This document shows, piece after piece, positions 1 to 7,567 of a stretch of DNA of 18,712 bases. The notes beneath the pieces were generated by a model, which saw only the letters and a list, made by a program, of their open reading frames with translations, was not told where the DNA came from and made no database searches. The translations under genes and the position numbers were made by a program. How positions within the stretch are numbered: position 1 is the stretch's first letter; the number at the start of each line of letters is the position of its first letter. Source of the stretch: Treponema sp. (lineage in GTDB: Bacteria > Spirochaetota > Spirochaetia > Treponematales > Breznakiellaceae); contig JAIWNU010000025.1 in NCBI GenBank assembly GCA_020216655.1, positions 1 through 18,712 on the forward strand, given 5' to 3'.

Positions 1-1299
1 ACTTTTGACACATCTCTATTTCCATATCTTACCGCTGAATTAGGCGGAGGTCTTCAAGTAACGCGACATCGGAGGCCGGTCGCAACAGCTCAAGATATCG
101 GTGCTATGACGCTCTCAAAATTGGGGAGCGGTGTAAATCTATTGGGTTATTATATGTATCACGGGGGGACTAATCCAAAAGGTAAGTTAAGCAGCCTCCA
201 TGAATCTCGGGCTACGGGATCAATAAATGATGTCCCAGAGCTCTCCTATGATTTTCGTGCTCCAATTCGTGAATATGGTCAAATATCTGACACATATCGA
301 GAAATAAAACTGTTTTCATATTTTGTTCATGATTTTGGCGAAGACCTCTGCAGAATGCCTGCAATAATTCCAGAAAAGAACCCGTTCAATCCCAAAGATT
401 CTAAAGCGATTCGTTATTCATGGAGGATTCAGAACGGTTCGGGCTATCTCTTTGTAAATAATTATCAACGGCGTCAAATACAGTCAAATCATACACAGGT
501 TGTATTTACAGCACCTGTTCATACAGATGATGGCAAAGATATTCGCTTCCCTCCTCTTGATATTAAAAACGGAGACTATTTTTTCCTCCCCTTTGGTATA
601 CAGGTAGGAGACGCGTTTTTAGAAACAGCCCTGGTAACACCGCTCTGTATTATTTCCGGCAACAGTGTGGATGATAAAACGAGAAGCAAACTAACTTGGA
701 TATTTTATACTAGTTTTACTTATGCGGAAGAGCTCTTGCAAAGAGACCTGCTCGATGATTTATTTCAATTTAAAAATGGATTCTGGCCTACAACGGTAAA
801 TATAGTAACATTGAAAAGAAAAGAAGCCCTGAACCTATGGAAATTCAGGGATACCTTTATTATTGATGAATCTGTTTTGCTAGAAGATGGAGAAAACATA
901 TTCCGATATACTAGAAAACCCGGCCCTCATATTGAATATCATCCCATTGATGAATCAAAATTTACAAAGAACAAGCAATCCTTTCGGCATTGGAAAATAC
1001 AAATTCCACAATGGGCTGGGGAAGACTTGTTTCTTACAATTTCATGGGAAGGAGATGTAGCTCGGCTTTATGAGGATGAAGAACTCCTTGCCGATGATTT
1101 CTACACCGGAAAAGGTCATCAATGGGAAATAGGACTCAAGCGATTCGGTCATGGAAAAAGTCATGAATTGATTTTGGAAATTGAACCGCTCTATAAGAAT
1201 ACTCCTGTTTTTCTTGAAACTTGGCCTCATTTCCAGGAAGGGATAGTTTGTGCCTGCAGTTCGATACATTCAGAAATAGAAGAGAAACAGCAATTATAG
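1..1299 (+). CDS. Glycoside hydrolase family 35 beta-galactosidase, C-terminal part (5' end outside window)
   Basis: The frame is open from base 1 and ends at TAG 1297-1299, giving 432 visible residues; the first in-frame ATG (106) is internal. Near the visible start is a TAELGGG motif (Glu at visible residue 13), followed by RHRRP and by GYYMYHGGTNP. This is the end of the catalytic barrel as I know it from GH35 beta-galactosidases, and the Glu is probably the nucleophile (inference). The rest is beta-rich, as in the accessory and galactose-binding-like jelly-roll domains of this family. It would hydrolyse terminal beta-galactosides; whether it is exported cannot be judged without the N-terminus. 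Base use is unlike the neighbours: hand counts give 24 and 18 G+C out of 60 for the lines starting at 421 and 841, against 32 of 60 for the line starting at 1921 in metY. This suggests transfer. Confidence 0.72.
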   Translation, partial: TFDTSLFPYLTAELGGGLQVTRHRRPVATAQDIGAMTLSKLGSGVNLLGYYMYHGGTNPKGKLSSLHESRATGSINDVPELSYDFRAPIREYGQISDTYREIKLFSYFVHDFGEDLCRMPAIIPEKNPFNPKDSKAIRYSWRIQNGSGYLFVNNYQRRQIQSNHTQVVFTAPVHTDDGKDIRFPPLDIKNGDYFFLPFGIQVGDAFLETALVTPLCIISGNSVDDKTRSKLTWIFYTSFTYAEELLQRDLLDDLFQFKNGFWPTTVNIVTLKRKEALNLWKFRDTFIIDESVLLEDGENIFRYTRKPGPHIEYHPIDESKFTKNKQSFRHWKIQIPQWAGEDLFLTISWEGDVARLYEDEELLADDFYTGKGHQWEIGLKRFGHGKSHELILEIEPLYKNTPVFLETWPHFQEGIVCACSSIHSEIEEKQQL

Positions 1300-1307
1300 T
1301 AAAGGAT

Positions 1308-1341
1308 GCCGGATGAAAGATACAATCCTGTATCATCCGGC
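1308..1341. terminator. Hairpin between convergent genes, possible bidirectional terminator
   Basis: GCCGGAT (1308-1314) pairs with ATCCGGC (1335-1341), and inside it GATACA (1319-1324) pairs with TGTATC (1329-1334) around a 4-nt loop, leaving a GAAA bulge on one side. It lies between the stop codons of the galactosidase and metY. The T-runs on both sides are weak, so termination is inferred mainly from position. Confidence 0.45.
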
Positions 1342-1373
1342 GAATAATCTGTCCCTAATCTTTTCAGTTTTTT

Positions 1374-2675
1374 CTACTCATCCGCAAGCGCCTGATCCAG
1401 GTCTGCTAGTATATCCTTAATGTTTTCCAAACCAATAGAAAGCCGTACAAGGTCTGGAGTAACTCCCGCTGCCTGTTGCTGCTCTTCGGAAAGCTGGGAG
1501 TGGGAGGTGCTTGCGGGATGCAGGGCCAGGGACTTGGCGTCCCCCACATTTGCAAGGTGTGAAAAAAGCTTGAGCTTATTGATGAAGCGCTCGCCGGCTG
1601 CTTTCCCGCCCTTTACGCCAAAGACTACCATGCCTCCGTATCCCTTAGTTAGGTACTTCTTAGCGATTTCGTGGCTTGGATCATCTTTCAGACCAGGATA
1701 TCGAACCCAGGAAACCGACTTGTGGCGCTGCAAAAATTCTGCAACTTCCAACGCGTTGGAACAGTGGCGGGCCATTCTCAGTGGCAGGGTCTCTAAGCCT
1801 TGAATAAAGAGCCAGGCGTTGTCCGGTGAAAGGCATGCCCCCAGATTCCGCAGCGGTACGGTCCTAAAGCGCAGGGCAAAGGCGATTTTTTTAAGCTCCG
1901 CTGGAAGGTCCAGCGCCCATCTGAGCCCATGGTAGTTCTTGTCCGGCTGGGTAAAAAGTGTAAATTTGGGATCCGACCAGTCAAAGGTTCCTGCATCGGT
2001 TACGATGCCGCCAATCGCGGTTCCATGACCTCCCATCCATTTGGTAAGGGAATTGATGACGATATCTGCACCATGTTCAATGGTTCGCAGTAGGTAAGGG
2101 CTTGTAAAGGTCCCGTCTACCACAAGGGGAAGCCCGTGAGAGTGGGCGATTCCTGCGATCTCTTTGAGGTCTGCCACATCAAGCGAGGGGTTCCCGATAG
2201 TTTCTACATACAGGAGCTTAGTTTTTTCAGTGATTGCCTTTTCAAAACTTGATAGATCATGAATATCTGCCCAGCGGGTCTGTATTCCAAGATCTGGCAG
2301 TATGGCGTCGAACATGGTATAGGTTCCGCCATACAGGTTGCTTGCGGACACAATTTCATCACCTGCGCGGGCTATGGTTATTATCGTATTAAAAATTGCT
2401 GCGGTTCCAGAGGCCACAGAGACAGAGGCTGCGCCGCCTTCCAGCTCGCTTACCATGGCTTCCAGCATATCGTTGGTTGGATTCCCCAGCCGGGAATAGA
2501 TGTTGCCAAACTCTTTAAGGGCAAAGAGATTTGCCGCATGTTCGGTATTTTTGAACACAAAAGAACTGGTCCGATACACCGCCGGGGCTCGAGAAAGGGT
2601 GGTGGGATCCGGTTTCTGTCCGCCATGGACAGCCACAGTATCAAAGTAGTATTTCTGTTCTTCTGCTAGAGCCAT
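1374..2675 (-). CDS. metY: O-acetylhomoserine sulfhydrylase (O-acetylhomoserine aminocarboxypropyltransferase)
   Basis: A 433-residue PLP enzyme of the Cys/Met metabolism family. It should convert O-acetyl-L-homoserine and sulfide to L-homocysteine in the cytoplasm, the direct-sulfhydrylation route to methionine. The PLP lysine is in SLTKWMGGHG (Lys212). The YSRLGNPT motif at residues 60-67, SVASGTAA at 86-93 and VETIGNP from 157 are typical. Asp187 of VDGTFTSPY should bind the pyridine nitrogen; many relatives have Asn where Gly188 stands here. Length and motifs fit MetY better than the shorter cystathionine gamma-synthases (about 380-400 residues). The start is supported by AGGAGGG (2681-2687) five nt before the ATG. 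The gene is divergent from the acyltransferase-like gene, and a palindrome at 2697-2711 lies in its leader. Confidence 0.92.
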   Translation of the reverse strand: MALAEEQKYYFDTVAVHGGQKPDPTTLSRAPAVYRTSSFVFKNTEHAANLFALKEFGNIYSRLGNPTNDMLEAMVSELEGGAASVSVASGTAAIFNTIITIARAGDEIVSASNLYGGTYTMFDAILPDLGIQTRWADIHDLSSFEKAITEKTKLLYVETIGNPSLDVADLKEIAGIAHSHGLPLVVDGTFTSPYLLRTIEHGADIVINSLTKWMGGHGTAIGGIVTDAGTFDWSDPKFTLFTQPDKNYHGLRWALDLPAELKKIAFALRFRTVPLRNLGACLSPDNAWLFIQGLETLPLRMARHCSNALEVAEFLQRHKSVSWVRYPGLKDDPSHEIAKKYLTKGYGGMVVFGVKGGKAAGERFINKLKLFSHLANVGDAKSLALHPASTSHSQLSEEQQQAAGVTPDLVRLSIGLENIKDILADLDQALADE

Positions 2676-2696
2676 TGGTACCCTCCTGGTTATAGT

Positions 2697-2711
2697 TTAC
2701 TATAATAGTAA
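2697..2711. promoter_or_regulatory. 7-1-7 palindrome, candidate operator of metY
   Basis: TTACTAT-A-ATAGTAA is a perfect inverted repeat with one central base, 22-36 nt upstream of the metY ATG. A second, overlapping palindrome TATAGT-TT-ACTATA lies at 2691-2704. The 7-1-7 spacing is that of Fur/PerR-family boxes; each half matches 5 of 7 bases of the PerR half-site TTATAAT. No good -35/-10 pair for metY was found, so its position relative to the promoter is unknown. The regulator is inferred, not shown. Confidence 0.4.
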
Positions 2712-2750
2712 GACATATTGCATTGCCATGAAAAGGGGGATCAAATAAAA

Positions 2751-2786
2751 ATGCAACAAAAATGTGATAAATTTGTCTATAATTAA
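2751..2786 (+). other. Possible 11-codon leader ORF before the acyltransferase gene
   Basis: ATG 2751 opens MQQKCDKFVYN and stops at TAA 2784-2786, four nt before ATG 2791 of the next gene. AGGGGGA at 2734-2740 is 10 nt before this ATG and is the only Shine-Dalgarno-like sequence in the region, while the acyltransferase start has none. A ribosome could load here and reinitiate at 2791. Chance occurrence is quite possible. Confidence 0.3.
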
Positions 2787-2790
2787 CGAT

Positions 2791-4116
2791 ATGGCCCACT
2801 CAACCCATGATGACACTTTTTATTCCCTGGATAACAGCGCCATATTCATGGCCGCCATTGCGGGGGCTTCAGGACCCTTCGTGTTCCGGTTTTATTGCGA
2901 ATTGGATAATCCCGTTTTTGTTCCCGCCCTTCAGGATGCGGTAAATGCTCTTTTCCCCCGCTTCCCCTATCTTTTTGTGCGGCTCAGAAGCGGTGTTTTC
3001 TGGTATTATCTCGATCCTGTGTCTAAGCCGCCCCGTGTCGAAAAAGAAACTGCCTATCCCTGCGGCCCCCTTCCTCAGGGAGGAGACCGGCCTGCTCTAC
3101 GTGTTTTTGCCTATGGCCGCCGTATTGCGGTCGAATTCCACCATGTGGTAACCGACGGAACCGGTGCCATTGCGTTTATGAGGGCTCTGATTACTGAATA
3201 CCTTCGAAATATAGGTATCGGTTTAGAGCTTTCCGATGCAGATCTTGCATCCTTCGGCATCAAACATCCTCGAGAGCAGGTGGATGCCGGCGAATCAGAA
3301 GATGGATATAATAAATATTTTAGACCCAGTGCGACCGTCCCGGATAAAACAGGACAAGCTTTTCTTATTCCCGGCCGCCGTATGTTTACAGCCTATCGGG
3401 AAACATTAGGTTCTATGGATGTACGGCAGGTGCTGGATGTAGCAAAAAAATATAAAGTGACCCTTACAGAGTTTCTTTCCGCAATCCATCTTGAGGTTCT
3501 GCAGGATATGTATGAATCCTTGGATCGGAAAGCTCAAAAAAGGGCAAAAAAAGTTATATCTATTCAGGTACCGGTTAATCTCAGAAAGATTTATCCTTCT
3601 CAATCTTTACGGAATTTTTTCCTTTTTGTTGCTCCCTATATTGATGTACGGCTTGGACATTGGAGCTTTGAGGAAATACTGCGGCGGGTTCATCACCAAA
3701 TGCAGCTTGGTCTTGAAGATAAAGAACTGGTCCGGCAGCTTAAACGAAATGTGGGGGGCGAACGGAACCCCTTTGGTAAAATTGTCTTTTTACCGATTAA
3801 GACCCTGGTGCTCCGCATTATCAATGCGGTGATTGGCGTCGGCGCCTATTCCGGTTCCCTTTCCAATGTTGGTATAGTAGAAATGCCAGAGACCCTTGCG
3901 GCTCATATAGTCCGCTTTAGCTTTATACCATCCCGAGCACGGACCACCGGAGCCAATGTGGGGGTCCTTACCTGGCAAAACAGGCTGTACATCAATATTG
4001 GGAGCATGGTCCATGAAAGGGATTTTGAACGCAGGTTTTTTACCAAACTTTCATCCTTTGGAATTGATGTATTTGTCATGAGCAGTGATCCAATTTCAAA
4101 AGTCGGTTACTTTTGA
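2791..4116 (+). CDS. Condensation/alcohol-acetyltransferase-like protein with HHxxxDG motif
   Basis: The protein has 441 residues from ATG 2791 (450 from an in-frame GTG at 2764). HHVVTDG at residues 117-123 is the catalytic motif of the CoA-dependent acyltransferase superfamily, which includes NRPS condensation domains, alcohol acetyltransferases and chloramphenicol acetyltransferase. The first His would be the general base. The N-terminal FYSLDNSA and the stretch ALFPRFPYLFVRLRSGVFWYYL resemble the short bacterial alcohol acetyltransferase-like family, where this block lies near the N-terminus; I chose ATG 2791 for that reason. There is no signal peptide or membrane segment, so it is probably cytoplasmic. 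The last residues (DPISKVGYF) and the stop codon are encoded inside a perfect palindrome (4090-4122). The zinc-ribbon membrane protein follows on the same strand. Substrate and acyl donor are unknown; acyl transfer is inferred from the motif. Confidence 0.65.
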   Translation: MAHSTHDDTFYSLDNSAIFMAAIAGASGPFVFRFYCELDNPVFVPALQDAVNALFPRFPYLFVRLRSGVFWYYLDPVSKPPRVEKETAYPCGPLPQGGDRPALRVFAYGRRIAVEFHHVVTDGTGAIAFMRALITEYLRNIGIGLELSDADLASFGIKHPREQVDAGESEDGYNKYFRPSATVPDKTGQAFLIPGRRMFTAYRETLGSMDVRQVLDVAKKYKVTLTEFLSAIHLEVLQDMYESLDRKAQKRAKKVISIQVPVNLRKIYPSQSLRNFFLFVAPYIDVRLGHWSFEEILRRVHHQMQLGLEDKELVRQLKRNVGGERNPFGKIVFLPIKTLVLRIINAVIGVGAYSGSLSNVGIVEMPETLAAHIVRFSFIPSRARTTGANVGVLTWQNRLYINIGSMVHERDFERRFFTKLSSFGIDVFVMSSDPISKVGYF

Positions 4117-4122
4117 AATTGG
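4090..4122. repeat. Hairpin 1 of cluster, overlapping the stop codon of the acyltransferase-like gene
   Basis: CCAATTTCAAAAGT (4090-4103) and ACTTTTGAAATTGG (4109-4122) form a perfect 14-bp stem with a 5-nt loop. TGA 4114-4116 lies in the right arm. There is no T-run after it, so it does not look like a standard terminator. Confidence 0.7.
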
Positions 4123-4136
4123 CTTTGCGATTGCTT

Positions 4137-4175
4137 GCGGATGCGTGCGGTTTCTTTAAAATCCCACGCATCCGC
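4137..4175. repeat. Hairpin 2 of cluster, GC-rich
   Basis: GCGGATGCGTG (4137-4147) pairs perfectly with CACGCATCCGC (4165-4175) across a 17-nt loop. A second possible pairing joins GCGGTTT (4147-4153) to AAACCGC (4182-4188), so two folds compete. Confidence 0.6.
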
Positions 4176-4201
4176 TGCGCCAAACCGCGGTTTTATTAGG
4201 T

Positions 4202-4236
4202 AGCTCTTTCAAAACTCCCTGAGTTTTGAAAGAGCT
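4202..4236. repeat. Hairpin 3 of cluster, 16-bp perfect stem
   Basis: AGCTCTTTCAAAACTC (4202-4217) and GAGTTTTGAAAGAGCT (4221-4236) form a perfect 16-bp stem with a 3-nt loop. It shares the TTTCAAAA/TTTTGAAA core with hairpin 1. The T-run after it is too short for a clear terminator. The RBS of the next gene begins about 13 nt later. Confidence 0.7.
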
Positions 4237-4265
4237 TTCAGTGAGAATGAAGGAGATACAAAGCT

Positions 4266-5015
4266 ATGAGACATTGTGCTTTTTGTGCTGTAAATGTTCG
4301 GGAAACCGATGAGCGCTGTCCTCTGTGCGGAAAACCCACGATAGAAGGAGAATTGCAGCGCAGCGAAGCCCTGCATGCGCCGGGCGCAACGGATTATCCA
4401 TCATCAAAAAATAAATTAGAAAAACAAACCGAACAGGAAACTGAGTCTCGGGATGTGAGGGTGAGTAAAAAGCTGGCAGTGGAGCTTATTTCGGTCTTTT
4501 TTGGCATCGCATTGGTGGTAACCATTTTGGCTAACCTTTTTGCTGAACATCGGCTTTCCTGGTCCCTCTATGCAGGGGTGGGAATTCTCATGTTATGGCT
4601 CATCATCTGTATTCCTCTTATTCTTAAAAAGTATCCCTGGGTTATATTTGCAATTCTCGGGCCGAGTATTCCTCTTCTTATCTTTGTTCTTGATGTATTG
4701 GATGGCCGCATTACCTGGTTCCTTGGCTATGGGCTGCCCATTACGCTGCTCGTTGAATTTTCCGTTACATTGGGAGCCCTGTTTATAGGTATTTCGCGAA
4801 GAAAGGGCTTAAACGTCTTTGCAATCCTTTTGTTAGCCACAAGTTTTCTCTGTCTCGGCCTGGAATTTGTCATCGATCTTAATGTACAGCACCGGCTCTC
4901 CCTTGACTGGTCAGTTATAGTTGCCTTTGTGTGCGTCCCGATGGCAGGACTCCTCTTTTACCTCCATTACAGGATTATGAAGAAGGCATCCCTGCGAAAG
5001 CTGTTCCGTATCTGA
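4266..5015 (+). CDS. Zinc-ribbon membrane protein with six TM segments (DUF6320-like)
   Basis: The protein has 249 residues. The N-terminus is a small zinc ribbon with Cys4, Cys7, Cys18 and Cys21 (CxxC...CPLC). A hydrophilic linker of about 45 residues follows, then six predicted membrane helices at about 71-91, 98-119, 123-143, 151-175, 181-203 and 213-234. The C-terminus is basic (KKASLRKLF), suggesting it stays in the cytoplasm. A good RBS (AAGGAGA, about 4250-4256) precedes the ATG. From memory, proteins of this form are called DUF6320 and often sit beside alcohol-acetyltransferase-like genes; the gene order here agrees, but the name was not checked. The zinc ribbon could be a docking module for a partner, perhaps the upstream acyltransferase. 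Function is unknown. Confidence 0.6.
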   Translation: MRHCAFCAVNVRETDERCPLCGKPTIEGELQRSEALHAPGATDYPSSKNKLEKQTEQETESRDVRVSKKLAVELISVFFGIALVVTILANLFAEHRLSWSLYAGVGILMLWLIICIPLILKKYPWVIFAILGPSIPLLIFVLDVLDGRITWFLGYGLPITLLVEFSVTLGALFIGISRRKGLNVFAILLLATSFLCLGLEFVIDLNVQHRLSLDWSVIVAFVCVPMAGLLFYLHYRIMKKASLRKLFRI

Positions 5016-5053
5016 AGCTGGCTATTGAACCGATGTGCATATTCTTGCTTCCC

Positions 5054-5083
5054 TTGCATTATAGGCCTTTCATCGGGTACAAT
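5054..5083 (+). promoter_or_regulatory. Possible promoter of the EF-G gene
   Basis: TTGCAT (5054-5059), 18-nt spacer, TACAAT (5078-5083). The predicted start near 5090 would leave almost no leader before the RBS GAGGAG (5089-5094), which weakens the call. Confidence 0.25.
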
Positions 5084-5100
5084 CCTGCGAGGAGTACTGA

Positions 5101-7128
5101 ATGCTGGAACGGATGCGCAACATCGGCATAATGGCCCATATCGATGCCGGAAAAACAACAACTACCGAACGGATCCTCTATTATACCGGAAAAAGTCATC
5201 GTATTGGCGAGGTTGATGATGGGGAAGCCATTATGGACTGGATGGAACAGGAACAGGAACGGGGAATTACCATCCAGAGCGCGGCAACTACCACTTATTG
5301 GAAAGACCATCAAATTAACATTATAGATACCCCTGGACACGTGGATTTTACCGCCGAAGTTGAGCGATCCCTCAGGGTCCTCGATGGGGCTATCTGTATT
5401 TTCTGCGCGGTGAGCGGGGTGGAGCCCCAAACCGAAACGGTATGGCATCAGGCAGACCGATATCGGGTTCCCCGTATCGGCTATATCAATAAAATGGACC
5501 GGATGGGGGCTGATTTTTATCAGGTTTTAGATGATATAAAGGCCAAGCTGGGTGCTCAAGCGGTGCCCATACAGCTCCCAATTGGCAGAGAAAGTGCGTT
5601 CGAAGGTGTTATCGATCTTCTTGAAATGCGTGAAATCCGCTGGGATGCATCTACCGATGGTGAAAAGATGCTTTTCAGTCCCATTGCGAATGAATCGCTT
5701 GGAGAAGCTCAGGAATGGCGGGAAAAATTGATCGATGCTCTTTCATCTTACTCTGAGGCTATTACCGACCTGTATCTGAACGGTCAAGATATTCCCCTGG
5801 ATCTTATAAAAAAAGAACTGCGGAAAGCGGTTATTCAGCATAAAGTAGTTCCCGTTCTCTGTGGTGCATCCCGAAGGAATATGGGCGTCCAGCCCCTGAT
5901 CGATGCGGTTGTGGATTTCCTGCCAGCCCCGGACGAGGTAGGCCCTGCAGTGGGTCATCATCTTAAAAAAGAAGAAGAGGTTCAAGTCTCCTGCGATCCC
6001 AAAGGTACACCCCTGGGCTTGGTCTTTAAAATTCAATACGACCGTGAGGCGGGAAGTCTCTGCTATGTCCGTATGTATTCGGGCAGTTTTAAGCCCGGCA
6101 CTGTGGTCTTTAACGTAGGAAAGAAAAAACGCGAACGGGCGAACCGTATTTTAAGAATGCACTCTAATAAAAGCGAACCCATGGATGTGCTTTCGGCCGG
6201 TGATATCGGCGTGATTATAGGGATGAAAGAAGCTCAGACCGGCGACACGATCGGCAGCGAAGGCTGGCCGGTGGTGCTTGAAAAAATGCATTTCCCCGAA
6301 CCGGTTATATCCGTCGCCATTGAACCGAAAAGTATTTCCGAACAGGATAAGCTGCGGGAAGTGCTTGGTATACTTGCCAAAGAGGATCCCACCTTTACTA
6401 CCAAGGAAAATGAAGAAACGGGACAGCTCATCATATCCGGTATGGGTGAATTGCACCTCGACGTACTGGTAACCCGTATCCTAAAAGAATACAATGTGGG
6501 GGCCAAGGTTGGTAATCCCCAGGTTACCTACCGGGAATCGATTGCAAAAACAGTAGAGCATACCCAGCAATTCTCCCGGGTCTTGGCCGGAAAAGAGCAT
6601 GAGGCCACATTGACCCTCCGGGTAGAAGGACTTCCTCGAGGTTCCGGAAACCGCTATACCTGTGCGGCCAAAAAGAGTAAGGCGCCGGAAGAGATATTTG
6701 ATGCAATTGAACGGGGCATTAACGCAGCATTCCCTTCGGGAATCGTTATGGGATACCCCTGTATCGATATTGGTGTTACCCTGCTTGACCTGGAATACTC
6801 TGAACTAACCGGATCGGAATTTGCCTTCGAGGCCTGCGCAAGTATGGGCTTTGACGAAGCATGCAGGAACGCAGATCCCTTCTTGCTGGAACCGATTATG
6901 GCCGTTACCCTGATATCGCCTAAGGAATTTGTCGGAGATGTGATTAGTCTTATTATTCAGCGCGGCGGAATTGTTCACAGTATGGATTCTAAGGCCACGG
7001 TGGACCATGTCAAAGCCCAGGCGCCCATGGCAAAAATGTTCGGTTTTATGACGGCCCTCCGATCTGTCAGTCAGGGCCGGGCAACCTTTTCTATGGAATT
7101 TTCCCATTTCGAAAAAAAACAGGGATAG
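5101..7128 (+). CDS. fusA: Elongation factor G, EF-G2-type paralogue
   Basis: A 675-residue translational GTPase. GTP-binding motifs are complete: AHIDAGKT (12-19), RGIT with Thr57, DTPGH (76-80), NKMD (130-133) and GAS (255-257). Domains II-V follow, with [10 protein letters not shown] in domain III. Canonical translocases carry a Gly-rich GGRGQYGHV loop at the tip of domain IV. Here that place (residues about 489-505) reads [16 protein letters not shown], which resembles my memory of mitochondrial EF-G2 (GFM2). In Borrelia and mitochondria EF-G1 carries out translocation and EF-G2 works with RRF in ribosome recycling. I therefore infer a recycling role, with a separate EF-G1 expected elsewhere in the genome. 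GAGGAG lies 6 nt before ATG 5101. The gene converges on the ParB-like gene. Confidence 0.9.
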   Translation: MLERMRNIGIMAHIDAGKTTTTERILYYTGKSHRIGEVDDGEAIMDWMEQEQERGITIQSAATTTYWKDHQINIIDTPGHVDFTAEVERSLRVLDGAICIFCAVSGVEPQTETVWHQADRYRVPRIGYINKMDRMGADFYQVLDDIKAKLGAQAVPIQLPIGRESAFEGVIDLLEMREIRWDASTDGEKMLFSPIANESLGEAQEWREKLIDALSSYSEAITDLYLNGQDIPLDLIKKELRKAVIQHKVVPVLCGASRRNMGVQPLIDAVVDFLPAPDEVGPAVGHHLKKEEEVQVSCDPKGTPLGLVFKIQYDREAGSLCYVRMYSGSFKPGTVVFNVGKKKRERANRILRMHSNKSEPMDVLSAGDIGVIIGMKEAQTGDTIGSEGWPVVLEKMHFPEPVISVAIEPKSISEQDKLREVLGILAKEDPTFTTKENEETGQLIISGMGELHLDVLVTRILKEYNVGAKVGNPQVTYRESIAKTVEHTQQFSRVLAGKEHEATLTLRVEGLPRGSGNRYTCAAKKSKAPEEIFDAIERGINAAFPSGIVMGYPCIDIGVTLLDLEYSELTGSEFAFEACASMGFDEACRNADPFLLEPIMAVTLISPKEFVGDVISLIIQRGGIVHSMDSKATVDHVKAQAPMAKMFGFMTALRSVSQGRATFSMEFSHFEKKQG

Positions 7129-7139
7129 GTGCTTACTGT

Positions 7140-7158
7140 CCCGGACCGTATGTCCGGG
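7140..7158. terminator. Hairpin between convergent EF-G and ParB-like genes
   Basis: CCCGGAC (7140-7146) and GTCCGGG (7152-7158) form a perfect 7-bp GC-rich stem with a 5-nt loop, between two convergent stop codons. T-runs are weak on both strands, so it may act in both directions or only as an end-stabilising hairpin. Confidence 0.5.
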
Positions 7159-7167
7159 GCGGTATAT

Positions 7168-7557
7168 TTAATCAAGGCGAAATAGTTTTCTGAAAAATGA
7201 GGAAATTGCCATCCATATCCTGCGAAAAAAGCCTGGGTTGCGCAGTTTTCTGATTCGTTTTAAGGCTGTTTGAACTTCTTCGTCATTCAAATCTTGGCGC
7301 TGCAGGTTTTCTTCTAGTTCTAGTTCCAGCTTTGCTAGCTCATCTGTCGCATCAATAATCTGGGCATTAATGGTACGCCAGCCCAGTATTTTTGCGGCTT
7401 CCAGCCTGCGGCGGCCAGATATAAGCACATTTTTTTTATTGATAAGTATGGGCTGGATCTGCCCATACCGCTTAAGACTTTCGGCTAGTGCATTTACATT
7501 CCCTAAATCCTTTCGGATCCGCTTTTTTATTTTTATATCCTCAAGGGGTATCTGCAT
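7168..7557 (-). CDS. Short ParB N-terminal-domain protein with amphipathic C-terminal helix
   Basis: The protein has 129 residues. Residues 1-92 look like the ParB/Spo0J N-terminal (ParB/Srx-fold) domain: ALAESLKRYGQIQPILI, then SGRRRLEAAKILGW in place of the usual GERR box, then EENLQRQDLNDEE, like the ParB 'ENxQRxDLNPxEEA' segment. The helix-turn-helix and dimerisation domains of a chromosomal ParB are absent. The C-terminus (about 109-128, GFFRRIWMAISSFFRKLFRL) puts Phe, Ile, Trp and Leu on one helix face and Arg/Lys on the other, like a membrane-targeting amphipathic helix. It starts 10 nt after the PBP1A stop, so the two genes are probably co-transcribed; its own RBS is weak (AAGAAG). 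A role near the membrane in wall growth or chromosome positioning is inference only. Confidence 0.68.
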   Translation of the reverse strand: MQIPLEDIKIKKRIRKDLGNVNALAESLKRYGQIQPILINKKNVLISGRRRLEAAKILGWRTINAQIIDATDELAKLELELEENLQRQDLNDEEVQTALKRIRKLRNPGFFRRIWMAISSFFRKLFRLD

Positions 7558-7567
7558 ATTCTGCTTC

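Noticed and set aside
2676..2763. SAM or cobalamin riboswitch before metY or the divergent gene
   Set aside because: The gap is under 120 nt, and only simple palindromes are present, with no multi-helix core or terminator.
4137..4190. CRISPR-like repeat
   Set aside because: The repeats are inverted within single hairpins, not direct repeats with regular spacers.
4202..4236. Standard rho-independent terminator after the acyltransferase-like gene
   Set aside because: The stem is perfect but no run of T follows on either side, and a coding gene with RBS starts 30 nt later.
5059..5448. Minus-strand frame of 129 codons over the EF-G start
   Set aside because: It is antisense to the conserved G-domain of EF-G with no RBS or domain of its own.
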